Assembly (NCBI RefSeq): GCF_003319125.1
Contig: NZ_QOHG01000006.1
Coordinates: forward strand, 1 to 64,000
Direction: 5' to 3'
Length of the DNA stretch: 64,000 nt
Source: Blastococcus sp. TF02A-26
Lineage (GTDB): Bacteria; Actinomycetota; Actinomycetes; Mycobacteriales; Geodermatophilaceae
The notes under the pieces are model-generated. The model did not search any database. It was not told the origin of the DNA and was given only the letters and a program-made list of their open reading frames with translations. Every line of letters starts with the position of its first letter. Position 1 is the first letter of the stretch. Below are positions 26,318-37,836 of the stretch, in pieces. The translations under genes were made by a program, and so were the position numbers.

Positions 26318-27481
26318 TCAGCCGACGCCGAGGTCGCGGGCGATGAGCATCCGCTGCACCTCGCTGGTGCCCTCGCCGATCTCCAGGATCTTCGCGTCGC
26401 GGTAGAAGCGGCCGACCGGGTACTCGTTCATGAACCCGTACCCGCCGTGCACCTGGGTGGCGGCGCGGGCGTTGTCCATCGCCACCTCGGAGCTGTAGAG
26501 CTTGGCGATCGACGCCTCGCGCTTGAACGGCTCGCCGCGCAGCATCCGCTCGGCGGCCCGGTAGTAGGCCAGCCGCGCGGTGGAGGCCCGCACCTCCATG
26601 TCGGCGATCATGAACTGGATCGCCTGGTTGGCGCCGATCGGCCGGCCGAACGCCTCCCGCTCGCCGGCGTACCGCACCGACTCGTCGACGCACCCCTGCG
26701 CCAGGCCCACCGACAGCGCGGAGATCGCGATCCGCCCCTCGTCGAGGATCGACAGGAACTGCGCGTACCCGCGGCCCCGCTCCCCCACCAGGTTCTCCGC
26801 CGGCACGTGCACGTCGGTGAACGACAGCTCCCGGGTGTCCGAGGCGTTCCACCCCACCTTGGAGTACCGCTTGCCGACGACGAAGCCGGGCGTTCCCGAC
26901 GGGACGGCGATCGCGGAGATCTCCTTGCTGCCGTCGGCGCGGGTCCCGGTCACCGCGGTCACCGTGACCAGCTCGGTGAGGTCGGTCCCGGAGTTGGTGA
27001 TGAAGGACTTGCTGCCGTTCAGCACCCACTCGCCGCCGTCCAGCCGGGCGGTGGTGCGGGTGGCGCCGGCGTCGGACCCGCCGCCGGCCTCGGTCAGCCC
27101 GAAGGCGGCCAGCGCCTGGCCCGAGCACAGCCGTGGCAGCCAGCGCTGCTTCTGCTCCTCGCTGCCGAAGCGGAAGATCGGCATCGCGCCCAGCGACACC
27201 CCCGCCTCGAGCGTGATCGCCACCGAGCTGTCGACCCGGCCCAGCTCCTCCAGCGCCACGCACAGATCGAAGTAGGTGCCGCCACCCCCGCCGTACTCCT
27301 CGGGGAAGGGCAGGCCGAACAGCCCGAGCTCCCCCATCTGCCGCACGATCGCGGTGGGGAACTCGTCGCGCTCGTAGAACTCCCCGATCTGCGGGGCCAC
27401 GACCTCCCGGGCGAACTCCCGGACCGTCGTCCGCAGCGCTTCGGTCTCCTCGTCGAGCCGGTAGTCCAGCACTCGCCTCAC
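26318..27481 (-). CDS. Acyl-CoA dehydrogenase
   Basis: An FAD enzyme of 387 residues that introduces an alpha-beta double bond into a short or branched acyl-CoA, passing electrons to electron-transfer flavoprotein. All family signatures are present: [44 protein letters not shown] and [18 protein letters not shown]. The C-terminal IGEGTSEVQ places a Glu at the catalytic position of medium- and short-chain enzymes. Classical isovaleryl-CoA dehydrogenases have Gly or Ala there. The carboxylase subunits upstream nevertheless suggest leucine or isovalerate breakdown. The GTG at 27481 overlaps the upstream stop (GTGA) and has GAGGGGG before it. GTG 27472 is an alternative. Confidence 0.93.
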   Translation of the reverse strand: MRRVLDYRLDEETEALRTTVREFAREVVAPQIGEFYERDEFPTAIVRQMGELGLFGLPFPEEYGGGGGTYFDLCVALEELGRVDSSVAITLEAGVSLGAMPIFRFGSEEQKQRWLPRLCSGQALAAFGLTEAGGGSDAGATRTTARLDGGEWVLNGSKSFITNSGTDLTELVTVTAVTGTRADGSKEISAIAVPSGTPGFVVGKRYSKVGWNASDTRELSFTDVHVPAENLVGERGRGYAQFLSILDEGRIAISALSVGLAQGCVDESVRYAGEREAFGRPIGANQAIQFMIADMEVRASTARLAYYRAAERMLRGEPFKREASIAKLYSSEVAMDNARAATQVHGGYGFMNEYPVGRFYRDAKILEIGEGTSEVQRMLIARDLGVG

Positions 27482-29469
27482 TCCCCCTCGGGGGCCGACG
27501 GGGTCACCACGGCCACCCGCTCGTCCAGCCGGACCGGTCGGCCCGCCGTCACCGGGAGCTCGGTGACCGTCCCCGCGACGGGGGCGGTCAGCACGTGCTC
27601 CATCTTCATCGCCTCGACGACCAGCAGCGGGGTCCCCGCCTCCACCCGGTCGCCGACCGCCGCGCGGACGACCGTCACCGTGCCCGGCATGGGCGCGGTC
27701 ACCACGCCGCTGCCGGCCGCGCCCTCGCTCGCCGCGTGCAGCCGCTCGTGCTCGCGCAGCGCGACGGTGTGCCCGCCGCCGGCGAGCCAGACCGTCCCGC
27801 CGTCGTGCGCGAGCAGCCAGCGGGCCGTCGTCCCGTCGAGGGTCACGGTCAGCTCGTCCCCCGCCCGGCTCGCGGAGGCCCGGACGGCGTCGCCGTCGCC
27901 CACCCGCACCTCCGCGTCGGCGGCTCGACCGCGCACGCGGACCTCGACCGGCTCCCCGCCGGCGGCCTGCAGCCGGCGCAGCGTCCAGGCCGGCTCGCCG
28001 AGCCGCCACCCGTCGGGCACGTCCCAGGGGTCGACGACGGCGGCGCCCGGCTCCGCCTCGAGCAGCAGCGCCAGGGCGGCCGCGGCGTGGGCGTCGACGG
28101 GCACCTCGCCCGCCGCGGTCAGCGACGCGCCCCGTCGCTCGATCAGCCCGGTGTCCAGTCGTCCGGCCGCCACGTCGGGATCGGCGAGCAGCGCCCGCAG
28201 GAAGGCGGTGTTGGTCGGCACGCCGAGCACCTGCGCCCCGCCCAGCGCGGCGAGAAGCCGGGTCCGGGCGGTCTCCCGGTCCGGCCCCCACGTGACGACC
28301 TTCGCCAGCATCGGGTCGTAGTCGGTGCCGACGACGGAGCCGGCCGCCAGCGAGCCGTCCACCCGCACCCCCGGCCCGGTCGGCTCGCGCAGCCCGAGCA
28401 CGGTGCCGCTCTGCGGGAGGAAGCCGCGGGCCGGGTCCTCGGCGTAGACGCGGGCCTCGATCGCGTGCCCGTCCAGCCGGACGTCGTCCTGGCCGAACGG
28501 CAGCGGCTCGCCGGCGGCCACCCGCAGCTGCAGCTCCACCAGGTCCAGACCGGTGACGGCCTCGGTGACCGGGTGCTCCACCTGGAGCCGGGTGTTCATC
28601 TCGAGGAAGAAGAAGTCGTCCGGGCGCTCGGCGTCGACGATGAACTCGACGGTGCCGGCGCCGGTGTAGCCGACGGCGCGGGCCGCCTCGACCGCGGCGG
28701 TGCCCATGGCCGCGCGCTGCGCCGAGGACAGCAGCGGGGACGGCGCCTCCTCGATCACCTTCTGGTGCCGCCGCTGGAGGCTGCACTCCCGCTCGCCCAG
28801 GTGGACGACGGCGCCGTGCGCGTCACCGAGCACCTGCACCTCGATGTGCCGGGCGGCGCCGATGTAGCGCTCGACCAGCAGGGTGTCGTCGCCGAACGAG
28901 CCGCGGGCCTCCCGGCGGGCGGCCGCGATCTGCTCGGGCAGCCCGGTGGCGTCCCGGACCACCCGCATGCCCTTGCCGCCCCCACCCGCCGAGGGCTTGA
29001 GCAGCACCGGGAAGCCGGCCTCGACCGCGGCGGCGGCGACCGCGGCGTCGTCCATGCCGGGCTCGGTGCGGCCCGGGACGACCGGCACGCCCGCGGCGCT
29101 CACGGTCTGCTTGGCGCGGATCTTGTCGGCCATCGCCTCGATCGCGGCGACCGGCGGGCCGATGAAGACGATCCCCGCCGCCTCGCACGCGCGGGCGAAG
29201 TCGACGTTCTCGGACAGGAAGCCGTAGCCCGGGTGCACCGCCTGGGCGCCGGTGCGCACGGCGGCCTCCACCACCCGCTCGATCGACAGGTAGCTCTCGG
29301 CGGCGGGTGCGGGGCCGAGGCGGACGGCGACGTCGGCGACCCGGGTGTGCAGCGCCCCGGCGTCGGCGTCGGAGTACACGGCGACCGAGCGGATGCCCAT
29401 CGCCCGGAGCGTGCGGACGACCCGGACGGCGATCTCGCCCCGGTTGGCGACGAGGACGGTGTCGAACAT
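27478..29469 (-). CDS. Acyl-CoA carboxylase alpha subunit (biotin carboxylase + biotin carrier)
   Basis: The ATP-dependent biotin carboxylase half of an acyl-CoA carboxylase, probably methylcrotonyl-CoA carboxylase. The 663-residue protein has an N-terminal biotin carboxylase (about 1-445) with [10 protein letters not shown] as the ATP-grasp loop, [14 protein letters not shown] and [17 protein letters not shown] linking domain follows, and a biotin carrier domain at the C-terminus has the biotinylated Lys in EAMKMEH. The ATG follows GAGG. It is 8 bases downstream of the carboxyltransferase gene and overlaps the next gene, so the three form one operon under the divergent TetR gene. Confidence 0.94.
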   Translation of the reverse strand: MFDTVLVANRGEIAVRVVRTLRAMGIRSVAVYSDADAGALHTRVADVAVRLGPAPAAESYLSIERVVEAAVRTGAQAVHPGYGFLSENVDFARACEAAGIVFIGPPVAAIEAMADKIRAKQTVSAAGVPVVPGRTEPGMDDAAVAAAAVEAGFPVLLKPSAGGGGKGMRVVRDATGLPEQIAAARREARGSFGDDTLLVERYIGAARHIEVQVLGDAHGAVVHLGERECSLQRRHQKVIEEAPSPLLSSAQRAAMGTAAVEAARAVGYTGAGTVEFIVDAERPDDFFFLEMNTRLQVEHPVTEAVTGLDLVELQLRVAAGEPLPFGQDDVRLDGHAIEARVYAEDPARGFLPQSGTVLGLREPTGPGVRVDGSLAAGSVVGTDYDPMLAKVVTWGPDRETARTRLLAALGGAQVLGVPTNTAFLRALLADPDVAAGRLDTGLIERRGASLTAAGEVPVDAHAAAALALLLEAEPGAAVVDPWDVPDGWRLGEPAWTLRRLQAAGGEPVEVRVRGRAADAEVRVGDGDAVRASASRAGDELTVTLDGTTARWLLAHDGGTVWLAGGGHTVALREHERLHAASEGAAGSGVVTAPMPGTVTVVRAAVGDRVEAGTPLLVVEAMKMEHVLTAPVAGTVTELPVTAGRPVRLDERVAVVTPSAPEGE

Positions 29470-29477
29470 CGAGGTCC

Positions 29478-31091
<1,614 letters not shown>

Positions 31092-31099
31092 CCCGCGGA

Positions 31100-31135
31100 G
31101 GTTAACGACGGTTCACAGCGAGGTCAACGGCGGTT
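31100..31135. promoter_or_regulatory. Direct repeat, candidate TetR operator
   Basis: GGTTAACGACGGTT (31100-31113) and GGTCAACGGCGGTT (31122-31135) are 12/14 identical and exactly 22 bases apart, so on the same face of the helix. A further GGTTAAC follows. They fill the 56-base gap between the divergent carboxylase operon and TetR gene, the natural position for the repressor to control both. Confidence 0.65.
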
Positions 31136-31147
31136 AACATCGCCCGC

Positions 31148-31759
31148 GTGACCAGGGCCGACGCCGTCCAGCAGGCAGACACCGCGCTGCATGCCGACGC
31201 GACCCGGCCGTCCCGGCGCGAGCAGATCCTGCGGGCGGCGGCGCAGCTCTTCGCCGAGCGCGGGTCACGGGCCGTGGGTGTGGACGACGTCGGGGCCGCG
31301 GTGGGCGTCACCGGCCCCGCCATCTACCGCCACTTCGCCAGCAAGGACGCGATGCTGGCCGAGATGCTGCTGCGGATCAGCGAGCGACTGCTGGCCGGCG
31401 GCACCGCCGAGGTCGCCGCGGCCGGCCCCGACCCCCTGGCGCAGCTGCGGGCGCTGATCGCCTTCCAGGTCGACTTCGCGCTGGACAACCCCGCCCTGAT
31501 CACCGTGCAGGACCGCGACCTGCAGAACGTCCCCGACGCCGACGCGCACGAGGTCCGCCGGCTGCAGCGGCGCTACGTCGAGGTGTGGGTGGGCGTGCTG
31601 ACCGCGCTGCACCCCGCGGCCGGCGTCGAGGCCTGCCGGGCGCGGGCGCACGCGGTGTTCGGGCTGGTCAACTCGACCCCGCACAGCGGTGGACGGCTCC
31701 CCCGCGCGCGGATGGCCGAGCTCCTGACCGCGATGGCCGAGGCCGCCGCGACGTCCTAG
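31148..31759 (+). CDS. TetR/AcrR-family regulator
   Basis: A 203-residue repressor-type protein. The N-terminal HTH (about residues 22-68) reads RREQILRAAAQLFAERG, then VDDVGAAVGVTGPAIYRHFASKDAML, the standard TetR signature. The rest is a helical ligand-binding domain. It is divergent from the carboxylase/acyl-CoA dehydrogenase operon and only 56 bases from it, so it most likely represses that operon and itself, with an acyl-CoA as inducer (inference). Starts with GTG. Confidence 0.92.
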   Translation: MTRADAVQQADTALHADATRPSRREQILRAAAQLFAERGSRAVGVDDVGAAVGVTGPAIYRHFASKDAMLAEMLLRISERLLAGGTAEVAAAGPDPLAQLRALIAFQVDFALDNPALITVQDRDLQNVPDADAHEVRRLQRRYVEVWVGVLTALHPAAGVEACRARAHAVFGLVNSTPHSGGRLPRARMAELLTAMAEAAATS

Positions 31760-31818
31760 GCATGGGTACCGATACCGGCGTCGAGACGCGCAGCGAAGGG
31801 GGTATCGGTACCCATGCC
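31759..31818. terminator. Bidirectional hairpin between TetR gene and membrane protein gene
   Basis: A perfect 18-bp inverted repeat (31759-31776 with 31801-31818) with a 24-base loop begins on the last base of the TetR stop codon. It lies between convergent genes. Confidence 0.7.
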
Positions 31819-31826
31819 CCAGGGGG

Positions 31827-33611
31827 TCAGGGGGTGGGGTCGGGCATCTCCAGGGCGAGGGCGAGACCGGCCACCCGGTCCAGGTCCTGCGCCGAACCGC
31901 TCCCCGGGCCGGCCCAGGCGGTCTCCACGATCGTGACCTCGCCACCCTGCGCGGGAGAGCTGGCGTACTGGGCGCCGGTCAGCCGCGCCGGCGCCCCCGG
32001 GTAGCTCTCGCCCTCGCGCAGGAGGTCGTTCACGTTGCCGCTGCCGTCGGTGTCCACCAGCGTCTTGAGCTCACCGGCCCGGGCCGCGTCGCCCATGTCG
32101 ACGGTGGCGATCGAGACGACGACCGGCTGCCCGTCGACCTCGGTGGAGTACAGCGCCCGCGCGAGCCCGGCGCAGTCGCCCGCCGCGAAGAAGTCCGCGA
32201 CGTCGCCGTACGCGTGGTCGGCGCAGGTGTCGTCCTGCTGCACCACCTGCGCGGTGAACGTGAGGTCGTCCAGCGGCGTCTGCTCGCCGGCGGAGGGGCC
32301 GGCGGCGGACGGGGCGGCGGTCGTCGGAGAGGGGTCCGCGCTACCGGACCCGCCGTCGTCGTCGCCGCCGGTCAGCAACGAGATCGCCACGACCAGCAGG
32401 ACGACGACGAGGACGGCGGCCGCAGCGGCCAGCGCCAGCCGCCGGGTGCGGTCCGGACGCCGGCGGGCGACCACCAGCGGCATCCCCGGCGGCCGCTCCC
32501 AGCGCGTGGCAGTCGGCACGGTGGGCGCGACCAGGGTCGGGGGCTGGGCCGGCGCGCCGGGGTCGGTGGAGTCGGCTGCGCCGAACAGGCCGCCGATCCC
32601 GTCGGTCTCGTCCCGCGCGACCGGGGCCGGGGCCACCGGAGCGGGCGCCTGCTGCACCGGAGGCCGGGGAGCGGGAGCGGAGGGAGCCGGTGCGGTGGCT
32701 GCGTGCTGCTGGGCGGCCGCGGCCGCCTCGTCGGCCCGGATCGCGGCCGCGGCGACCGCGGCGGCGGCTGCGGGGTCGATCCGCGGGCCGTCCGGGTGCG
32801 GGGCCACGAAGCCGCCGGTGACCGGCGGGACGGCCGGCGCGGGGATGGCCGGTGGCACGACCGGGGGCGCAGCGGGGGCCGGCGGGGCCACGGGAGGGGC
32901 GTGCTCGGCGGCCGAGGCGGCGTTCATGGCGGCGGGCGTGAGCAGCTCGCGGCGGCGCAGCACGTACGGGGAGTACGGGAAGCCCTCGCCGTTGAGCTCC
33001 TCCACCGAGGGACCGCGACCGGGGAGGCCCAGGACCTCCAGTGCGGTCCGCACGTCGGCGGTCGTCCAGTACCGGGGGTTGGCGACGCCGGTGTAGTGCG
33101 CCGCGCGGGCGATCCCCAGCAGCAGCGAGCGGGTGTCGAGCAGGGCCACCTGGTCGCCCTCACCGAGGTCGCCGTCCTCGGGCCGCAGGCCGGTGACGTC
33201 GCCGACGAGCACCGTGAGCCGCGCGATCCGCCCGGGCTCCAGACCCGCCTGGCGCAGCTTGAGTGCGGCGTCCATGCCCGCGCGCATCAGCCCGTCGAGC
33301 GGGGAGGAGCCGCCGCCGGCGATCTGCAGCACCTCGCCGGGACCGCCGTCGGGCGCGATGCTCCAGGCGCCCTCGGGCACCGCGGTGACGATGCCGCGCT
33401 GCTTCGGGACCTCGGCGATGCGCACCACCGCGAGCCCCTCGGGCACGAAGAGGACGGCGTCGGAGATCCGACGACCCATCGGTCCGTCGACCAGCGGCAG
33501 CGACGCCACGATGGCCGAGCGCACCGTCCCGCCGGTGTCCCACCGGGCGAGCTCGGCGAAGACGGCACGCTCCCCCGCCGTCCTCAGCGGCTCGGGGGTG
33601 AGGGCCAGCAC
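31827..33611 (-). CDS. Single-pass membrane protein with degenerate NERD-like N-terminal domain
   Basis: A 594-residue protein of unknown function. Residues 1 to about 230 form a globular cytoplasmic domain. Its start (GERAVFAELARW, then SLPLVDGPMGRRISDAVLFVPEGLAVVRI) resembles the order of motifs in NERD nuclease-related domains, but the catalytic Glu-x-Lys is replaced by RIAEV, so nuclease activity is unlikely (inference). A long Ala/Pro-rich disordered linker runs from about 235 to 385. One transmembrane helix sits at about 396-418 (LALAAAAAVLVVVLLVVAI), and a Cys-containing extracytoplasmic domain follows (CADHAYGDVADFFAAGDC). It stands alone on its strand. Confidence 0.7.
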   Translation of the reverse strand: MLALTPEPLRTAGERAVFAELARWDTGGTVRSAIVASLPLVDGPMGRRISDAVLFVPEGLAVVRIAEVPKQRGIVTAVPEGAWSIAPDGGPGEVLQIAGGGSSPLDGLMRAGMDAALKLRQAGLEPGRIARLTVLVGDVTGLRPEDGDLGEGDQVALLDTRSLLLGIARAAHYTGVANPRYWTTADVRTALEVLGLPGRGPSVEELNGEGFPYSPYVLRRRELLTPAAMNAASAAEHAPPVAPPAPAAPPVVPPAIPAPAVPPVTGGFVAPHPDGPRIDPAAAAAVAAAAIRADEAAAAAQQHAATAPAPSAPAPRPPVQQAPAPVAPAPVARDETDGIGGLFGAADSTDPGAPAQPPTLVAPTVPTATRWERPPGMPLVVARRRPDRTRRLALAAAAAVLVVVLLVVAISLLTGGDDDGGSGSADPSPTTAAPSAAGPSAGEQTPLDDLTFTAQVVQQDDTCADHAYGDVADFFAAGDCAGLARALYSTEVDGQPVVVSIATVDMGDAARAGELKTLVDTDGSGNVNDLLREGESYPGAPARLTGAQYASSPAQGGEVTIVETAWAGPGSGSAQDLDRVAGLALALEMPDPTP

Positions 33612-33733
33612 GTCGTCGTCCTCCGGGCGGGTCTCGGGTCTGGGGGCGCGGGCGCTCGGGCACCGCGACGCGAGGCGGGCCGCCCGGCAGGGCGCGCTCC
33701 GACGCTACGTCATGTGACGGCTCGGTCCGTCGC

Positions 33734-34945
33734 TCAGCGCAGGGACGCGCCGCCCACCGCGGCCGGGACCGGCGCCTCGGCGGCGCAAGGCTCCACCGGC
33801 TCCCGCCAGGCGGCGAACCAGGTGCTGCGCGCCACCGCGTCCACCGCCGACCACAGCACGGTGAAGGAGGCGACGACGAGGGCGATCGACCACCAGGACC
33901 AGTTCCACGGCGGCAGCAGGTCGGCGGCGTCCTGCAGCCAGCCGGCGCCGTAGACCGCCAGGGCCGTGACAGGTGCGGCGCTCCAGCCGGGCAGGCCGTA
34001 GGTGACGGCGAGGTCGATGCACAGCGCGCCGACCAGCATCACCAGCGGCAGCACCGAGGCCGGGAAGCCCATGCCCACCAGCGCCAGCCACATCACCGCG
34101 CGGTAGGCCAGGTACACGCCGACGACCGTGGTCGCCGTGAAGCGCAGACCGACCACCTTGCGGGCGACGACCAGCGACAGCAGGCCGGCGCAGATGATCC
34201 AGGCCGGGTGCACCCAGGAGGGCACCGGCAGCATGAACATCGTCGGCGTCTGGCCCTGCGAGGCGGCGAAGTCCAGCAGCTGCTGCTCGGCGGTCGTCTC
34301 GCCGGCGTCGTAGGCCCGCAGCGACAGGACGCCGTACTCCTGGTGCTGGTTGGGGAAGACGACGTTCTCGACGAAGAACAGCCACAGGCCCAGCGACACC
34401 AGGTCGCGCACCCGGCCCGGCGCGGCGTAGAGCCACCAGCCGCGGATCGCGCCGGCCAGCATGATCGCCGTCCCGATGTAGAGCAGCGCGTGGCTGGGGC
34501 TCCAGCTGGTGATGTCCAGGCCGTTGATTCGGTGGTTGAGGATGTCGATCGGGATGGCGACGAGGAACGTCGCGATGCCGACCTGCATGAGGCGCAGCGC
34601 CCGGCGGTCGACGCCGTAGCCGCTGTAGCTGTGGAAGACGACGAGCGCGATGACCACGGCGGTGCCGGCGGAGTTCAGCAGGTGCGGCGGCGCCAGGTCG
34701 TCGCGCAGCCACTTGAAGTGCCAGGAGACGTCCCACGACGAGCCGAGCATCTTCAGCAGGAAGGCGCCGAGCCAGGCGGTGTAGATCCACCGCAGTTCCT
34801 GCTCCGCCGTCGGCCGGCCGGGCCGCCCCGGGGTCATGTAGGCGAGCCACAGCCACCGCAGGGTCGCGAACGGGTGACGGGCGGCGGCGCCGAACGAGCC
34901 GGGGGGCGCGGGAACCGTGCGGACGGCGGTCGCGGAGCTGGGCAC
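33734..34945 (-). CDS. Multi-pass integral membrane protein
   Basis: A 403-residue protein with about ten hydrophobic helices from residue 45 onward. The first helix is followed by [25 protein letters not shown], which is rich in Trp and His. Other marked loops are [12 protein letters not shown], and [15 protein letters not shown], which precedes a short extracytoplasmic segment. The His/Trp content and helix number recall copper- or haem-related membrane proteins, but no family is recognised with confidence. The GTG at 34945 was chosen because CAGGGAG lies at good spacing. It is divergent from oligoribonuclease. Function unknown. Confidence 0.75.
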   Translation of the reverse strand: MPSSATAVRTVPAPPGSFGAAARHPFATLRWLWLAYMTPGRPGRPTAEQELRWIYTAWLGAFLLKMLGSSWDVSWHFKWLRDDLAPPHLLNSAGTAVVIALVVFHSYSGYGVDRRALRLMQVGIATFLVAIPIDILNHRINGLDITSWSPSHALLYIGTAIMLAGAIRGWWLYAAPGRVRDLVSLGLWLFFVENVVFPNQHQEYGVLSLRAYDAGETTAEQQLLDFAASQGQTPTMFMLPVPSWVHPAWIICAGLLSLVVARKVVGLRFTATTVVGVYLAYRAVMWLALVGMGFPASVLPLVMLVGALCIDLAVTYGLPGWSAAPVTALAVYGAGWLQDAADLLPPWNWSWWSIALVVASFTVLWSAVDAVARSTWFAAWREPVEPCAAEAPVPAAVGGASLR

Positions 34946-35096
34946 GGGGGTGCTCCCTGCAGATCGGGGTGGGGGCACGGGGAGCGTAACCGCGCAGCGT
35001 CGCGAAACCGACCCTCCGAGTGGTCCCGACGCGGCGCATGCGCTAGGGGCGGGCAGGCGGGGCGCGCGGGACGGGCGGTGCGTAGGGTCCTGCCCC

Positions 35097-35759
35097 GTGG
35101 CGGAGAGTGCGGGACACCTGGTCTGGATCGACTGCGAGATGACCGGGCTGGACTTACAGAAGGACGAGCTGATCGAGGTCGCCGTCCTCGTGACCGACTC
35201 CGACCTCAACGTCCTCGACCCCGGGCTGGACCTCGTGATCCACGCCGACGACGAGGCGCTGGCCGGCATGGTCGACGTCGTCCAGGAGATGCACCGCAAG
35301 TCCGGGCTGACCGAGGCCGTCCGCGCCTCGACCCTCACCGTCGCGGAGGCCGAGCAGCAGGTGCTGGCCTACGTCAAGCGCTTCGTGCCCGACCGGCGGA
35401 CCGCCCCGCTGTGCGGCAACTCCATCGGCACCGACCGCGGCTTCCTCGCCCGCGACATGCCCGAGCTCGACGACCACCTGCACTACCGGATGGTCGACGT
35501 CTCCTCGGTGAAGGAGCTCGCCCGGCGCTGGTTCCCCCGCGTCTACTTCGCCCAGCCGCCCAAGGGGCTGGCCCACCGCGCGCTGGCCGACATCATCGAG
35601 TCGGTCCGCGAACTGGCCTACTACCGGAAGACGCTCTTCGTCGACGGGTCCGGCCCGTCCTCGGCCGAGGCCCAGGCGGCGGCCGGTCAGGTGACCGAGA
35701 CGTTCGCCTCCGTCCTGGCTGCGGGCGACGCCACGCCGCCCACGGCGCCGGGCGCCTGA
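35097..35759 (+). CDS. orn: Oligoribonuclease
   Basis: A 3'-5' exonuclease of the DEDDh group that degrades short RNA such as pGpG, the product of EAL phosphodiesterases, to mononucleotides. The 220-residue protein has Exo I in [29 protein letters not shown] (Exo II) and [14 protein letters not shown] (Exo III with the catalytic His and Asp). The GTG at 35097 gives the family N-terminus. A short Ala-rich tail extends the usual length. It is followed by tRNA-His. Its presence fits the two intact EAL proteins elsewhere in the window. Confidence 0.96.
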   Translation: MAESAGHLVWIDCEMTGLDLQKDELIEVAVLVTDSDLNVLDPGLDLVIHADDEALAGMVDVVQEMHRKSGLTEAVRASTLTVAEAEQQVLAYVKRFVPDRRTAPLCGNSIGTDRGFLARDMPELDDHLHYRMVDVSSVKELARRWFPRVYFAQPPKGLAHRALADIIESVRELAYYRKTLFVDGSGPSSAEAQAAAGQVTETFASVLAAGDATPPTAPGA

Positions 35760-35813
35760 ACCGCTCGGGTATCGTTGCCCCGTTCCCGGGGTGACGTCGC
35801 CGCGGGAGCACGC

Positions 35814-35890
35814 GGTGGGTGTAGCTCAGCTGGTAGAGCACCAGGTTGTGATCCTGGGTGTCGCGGGTTCGAGCCCCGTCACTCACCCCA
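35814..35890 (+). tRNA. tRNA-His(GTG)
   Basis: A complete cloverleaf. Acceptor GTGGGTG pairs with CACTCAC, the anticodon loop TTGTGAT has GTG, and the T arm is GCGGG-TTCGAGC-CCCGT. The extra G at position -1 (35814) opposite discriminator C73 (35887) is the identity mark of tRNA-His. CCA is encoded (35888-35890). Confidence 0.97.
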
Positions 35891-35894
35891 CGTC

Positions 35895-35929
35895 GAGAGG
35901 CCCTGGCCGGTCACCGGCCAGGGCCTCTC
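35895..35929 (+). terminator. Terminator after tRNA-His
   Basis: A perfect 16-bp inverted repeat (35895-35910 with 35914-35929) with a 3-base loop begins 5 bases after the tRNA. It can also end transcription of the convergent metallo-hydrolase gene. Confidence 0.88.
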
Positions 35930-35942
35930 TGCTCCCGCGGGC

Positions 35943-36731
35943 TCAGCCGTCCGCGCCGACGGCCACGCCGAGGGGCAGCCAGTGGACCGTCCGGTGCACG
36001 TCCGGGGCCCGGGCGAACTCCCGGTCCGCGGCCTCCCTGCCCTCCGTGAAGTGGGACCACCCCTCGTAGTGCACGGGGACGACGGCGCGGGGACGCAGCT
36101 CCCGGCACAGCCGCACGGCGTCGCGGGCGGTCATCGTGTAGTCCACGGGTCCCGTGATGCCGAACCGCACGCGCCCGAGGTGCAGCAGCGCGGTGTCCAC
36201 GCGCAGCCGTCGCGCCACCTCGCGGAGCCCGCCGAAGAGCACCGTGTCCCCGCTGATCCACAGCACACCGTCGTCCTGACCGGGCCAGCGCAGCGCGAAG
36301 CCGGTGGCGTCCCCGACGATCGGCCGGCTCAGCGGTGGACCGTGCCGGGCCGGCGTCGCCGTGACCTCGATCGTCGGGCGTCCCGGCGCCGCCAGCTCCG
36401 TCGTCGCCCACGGGGTGAGACCGACGGCCGGGCGCTCCAGCCGGGACGCCGCCGACGGCGTGGTGACCACGGTGTCCACCGACGCGAGCAGGGCCCGCCC
36501 CGCCTCGTCGAGGTTGTCGCCGTGCTGGTCGTGGGTGAGCAGCACGGCGTCCACCGGCCCGACATCGGCGACCGGGAGCGCCGGCCCGGTCAGCTTCCGC
36601 GAGGAGCTGCCCCAGCCGAACGACCAGCGGCGACCGGGCGGGTCGAAGGTCGGATCGGTGAGCAGCCGCCAGCCGGCCACCTCGACGAGGACCGTCGGAC
36701 CGCCCACGTGGGTGAGCCGGACGCCGTCCAC
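35943..36731 (-). CDS. MBL-fold metallo-hydrolase
   Basis: A cytoplasmic metal-dependent hydrolase of 262 residues in the metallo-beta-lactamase superfamily, related to UlaG/NAPE-PLD-type proteins. It begins VRLTHVGGPTVLVEVAGWRLLTDPTFDPPG, and the metal motif is LLTHDQHGDNLD, with Gln in place of one His, as seen in this subgroup. WISGDT and VPVHYEGWSHF supply later ligands. The substrate is unknown. The GTG start lies one base from the stop of the alpha/beta hydrolase gene, so the two are translated from one message. Confidence 0.88.
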   Translation of the reverse strand: MDGVRLTHVGGPTVLVEVAGWRLLTDPTFDPPGRRWSFGWGSSSRKLTGPALPVADVGPVDAVLLTHDQHGDNLDEAGRALLASVDTVVTTPSAASRLERPAVGLTPWATTELAAPGRPTIEVTATPARHGPPLSRPIVGDATGFALRWPGQDDGVLWISGDTVLFGGLREVARRLRVDTALLHLGRVRFGITGPVDYTMTARDAVRLCRELRPRAVVPVHYEGWSHFTEGREAADREFARAPDVHRTVHWLPLGVAVGADG

Positions 36732-36732
36732 C

Positions 36733-37605
36733 TCACTGCGCGCCGGCGACCTCGGCCCGCGGCCGGGCGTGCTGCACCGCCCAGTCGAGGACGTGGTCGG
36801 CGATCTCCTGCCAGCCCTCCTGCGCCGGCAGGAGGTGCGCGTACCCGTCGCGCACCTCGACCTCGGTGACCGTGTCGCCCTTGTAGTGCTTGGCGTTCGA
36901 CCGCTGCACGCTCGGCGGCATGATGTGGTCCTCGCTGCCCGAGACGAACAGCAGCGGCGGCCGGTCGGGGTTGCGGTAGTCCACCGCGGCGTCCTGCGGG
37001 CCGGGCATGAAGTTGGCGAGCACCGAGCTCCACAGGATCCGGCCGGGGGCCGGCACGTGGTAGCGCTGGTAGAGGCGCAGGGACTCCTCCTCGCTGAACG
37101 TGTTGGTGAAGGCGTAGTGCCACTGCTCGGGGCTCAGCCCGACGGCGCGGTGCCGGTTGGCCGGGTTCTTGAACGCCACGAACGTCGACCGCAGCTGCGA
37201 CAGCGGGAGCACCCGCACGCCCTCGGTGGGTGCCGAGTTGAGCGTCACGCCCACGGCGCCGTAGCCGCGGTCGAGGAGGATCTGGACCAGCGTCCCGCCG
37301 GCTGAGTGCCCGATGAGGATCGGCGGCTCCTCGAGCGCCCCGATGACCGAGGCGAGCGAGTCGACGACCTGCGGCAGGGTCAGTTCCGCGATGGGCGTCG
37401 GGTCCGCGTTGAGCGCCTCGACCTCGACCTCGAAGCCCGGGTAGGCGGGGGTGAGCACCCGGTAGCCCCGCGCCTCGTAGTGGGCCTTCCACTCCGCCCA
37501 GCTGCGGGGGGTCACCCAGAAGCCGTGGACCAGGACGATCGTGTCCGGTCCGCCGGGCGCGGGACCGGCGGGGGCCGGGCGGGGGGCGGGGACGGCGTCG
37601 GTCAT
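36733..37605 (-). CDS. Alpha/beta hydrolase
   Basis: A 290-residue soluble hydrolase. A short Pro/Ala-rich leader precedes TIVLVHGFWVTPRSWAEW (oxyanion region). The nucleophile is Ser in GHSAGGT, the acid is probably in SGSEDHI, and the His is in GYAHLLPAQEGW. It resembles esterase or haloalkane-dehalogenase-like proteins without a known substrate. The ATG has AGGAGA 8 bases upstream. It leads a two-gene operon with the MBL-fold protein and is divergent from an AraC-type regulator, which probably controls it. Confidence 0.9.
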   Translation of the reverse strand: MTDAVPAPRPAPAGPAPGGPDTIVLVHGFWVTPRSWAEWKAHYEARGYRVLTPAYPGFEVEVEALNADPTPIAELTLPQVVDSLASVIGALEEPPILIGHSAGGTLVQILLDRGYGAVGVTLNSAPTEGVRVLPLSQLRSTFVAFKNPANRHRAVGLSPEQWHYAFTNTFSEEESLRLYQRYHVPAPGRILWSSVLANFMPGPQDAAVDYRNPDRPPLLFVSGSEDHIMPPSVQRSNAKHYKGDTVTEVEVRDGYAHLLPAQEGWQEIADHVLDWAVQHARPRAEVAGAQ

Positions 37606-37693
37606 GGTCGGTCTCCTGTCGGTGAGCCGGGCGGTCGTGCAGCGGGGTGCCGCGGCGCCGACCCTGGCAGCGCCCGACGGCGCGGGATGGCCG

Positions 37694-37725
37694 CTGAACG
37701 CACGCCTCTGGCCCCTGAGTGCACG
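37694..37725. promoter_or_regulatory. Direct repeat, candidate AraC-type operator
   Basis: CTGAACGCACG (37694-37704) and CTGAGTGCACG (37715-37725) are 9/11 identical and 21 bases apart, the spacing typical for two AraC-family half-sites on one face of DNA. They lie in the 231-base gap between the hydrolase operon and the divergent AraC gene. Confidence 0.5.
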
Positions 37726-37836
37726 GCCGGCCGGCAACGGCGAGTTCACCTGCGCGCGCTTCCCCGTGCCCGCCGGCTCTGCCAGGCTGGTCGGCCACCC
37801 GGGGTCCACGCACCGGTCGTCCGGCGGGAGGTCGCC

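Noticed and set aside
27482-28786. Upstream extension of the acyl-CoA dehydrogenase frame into the carboxylase alpha gene
   Set aside because: Low-complexity Gly/Arg/Ala sequence; the real start is at 27481 or 27472.
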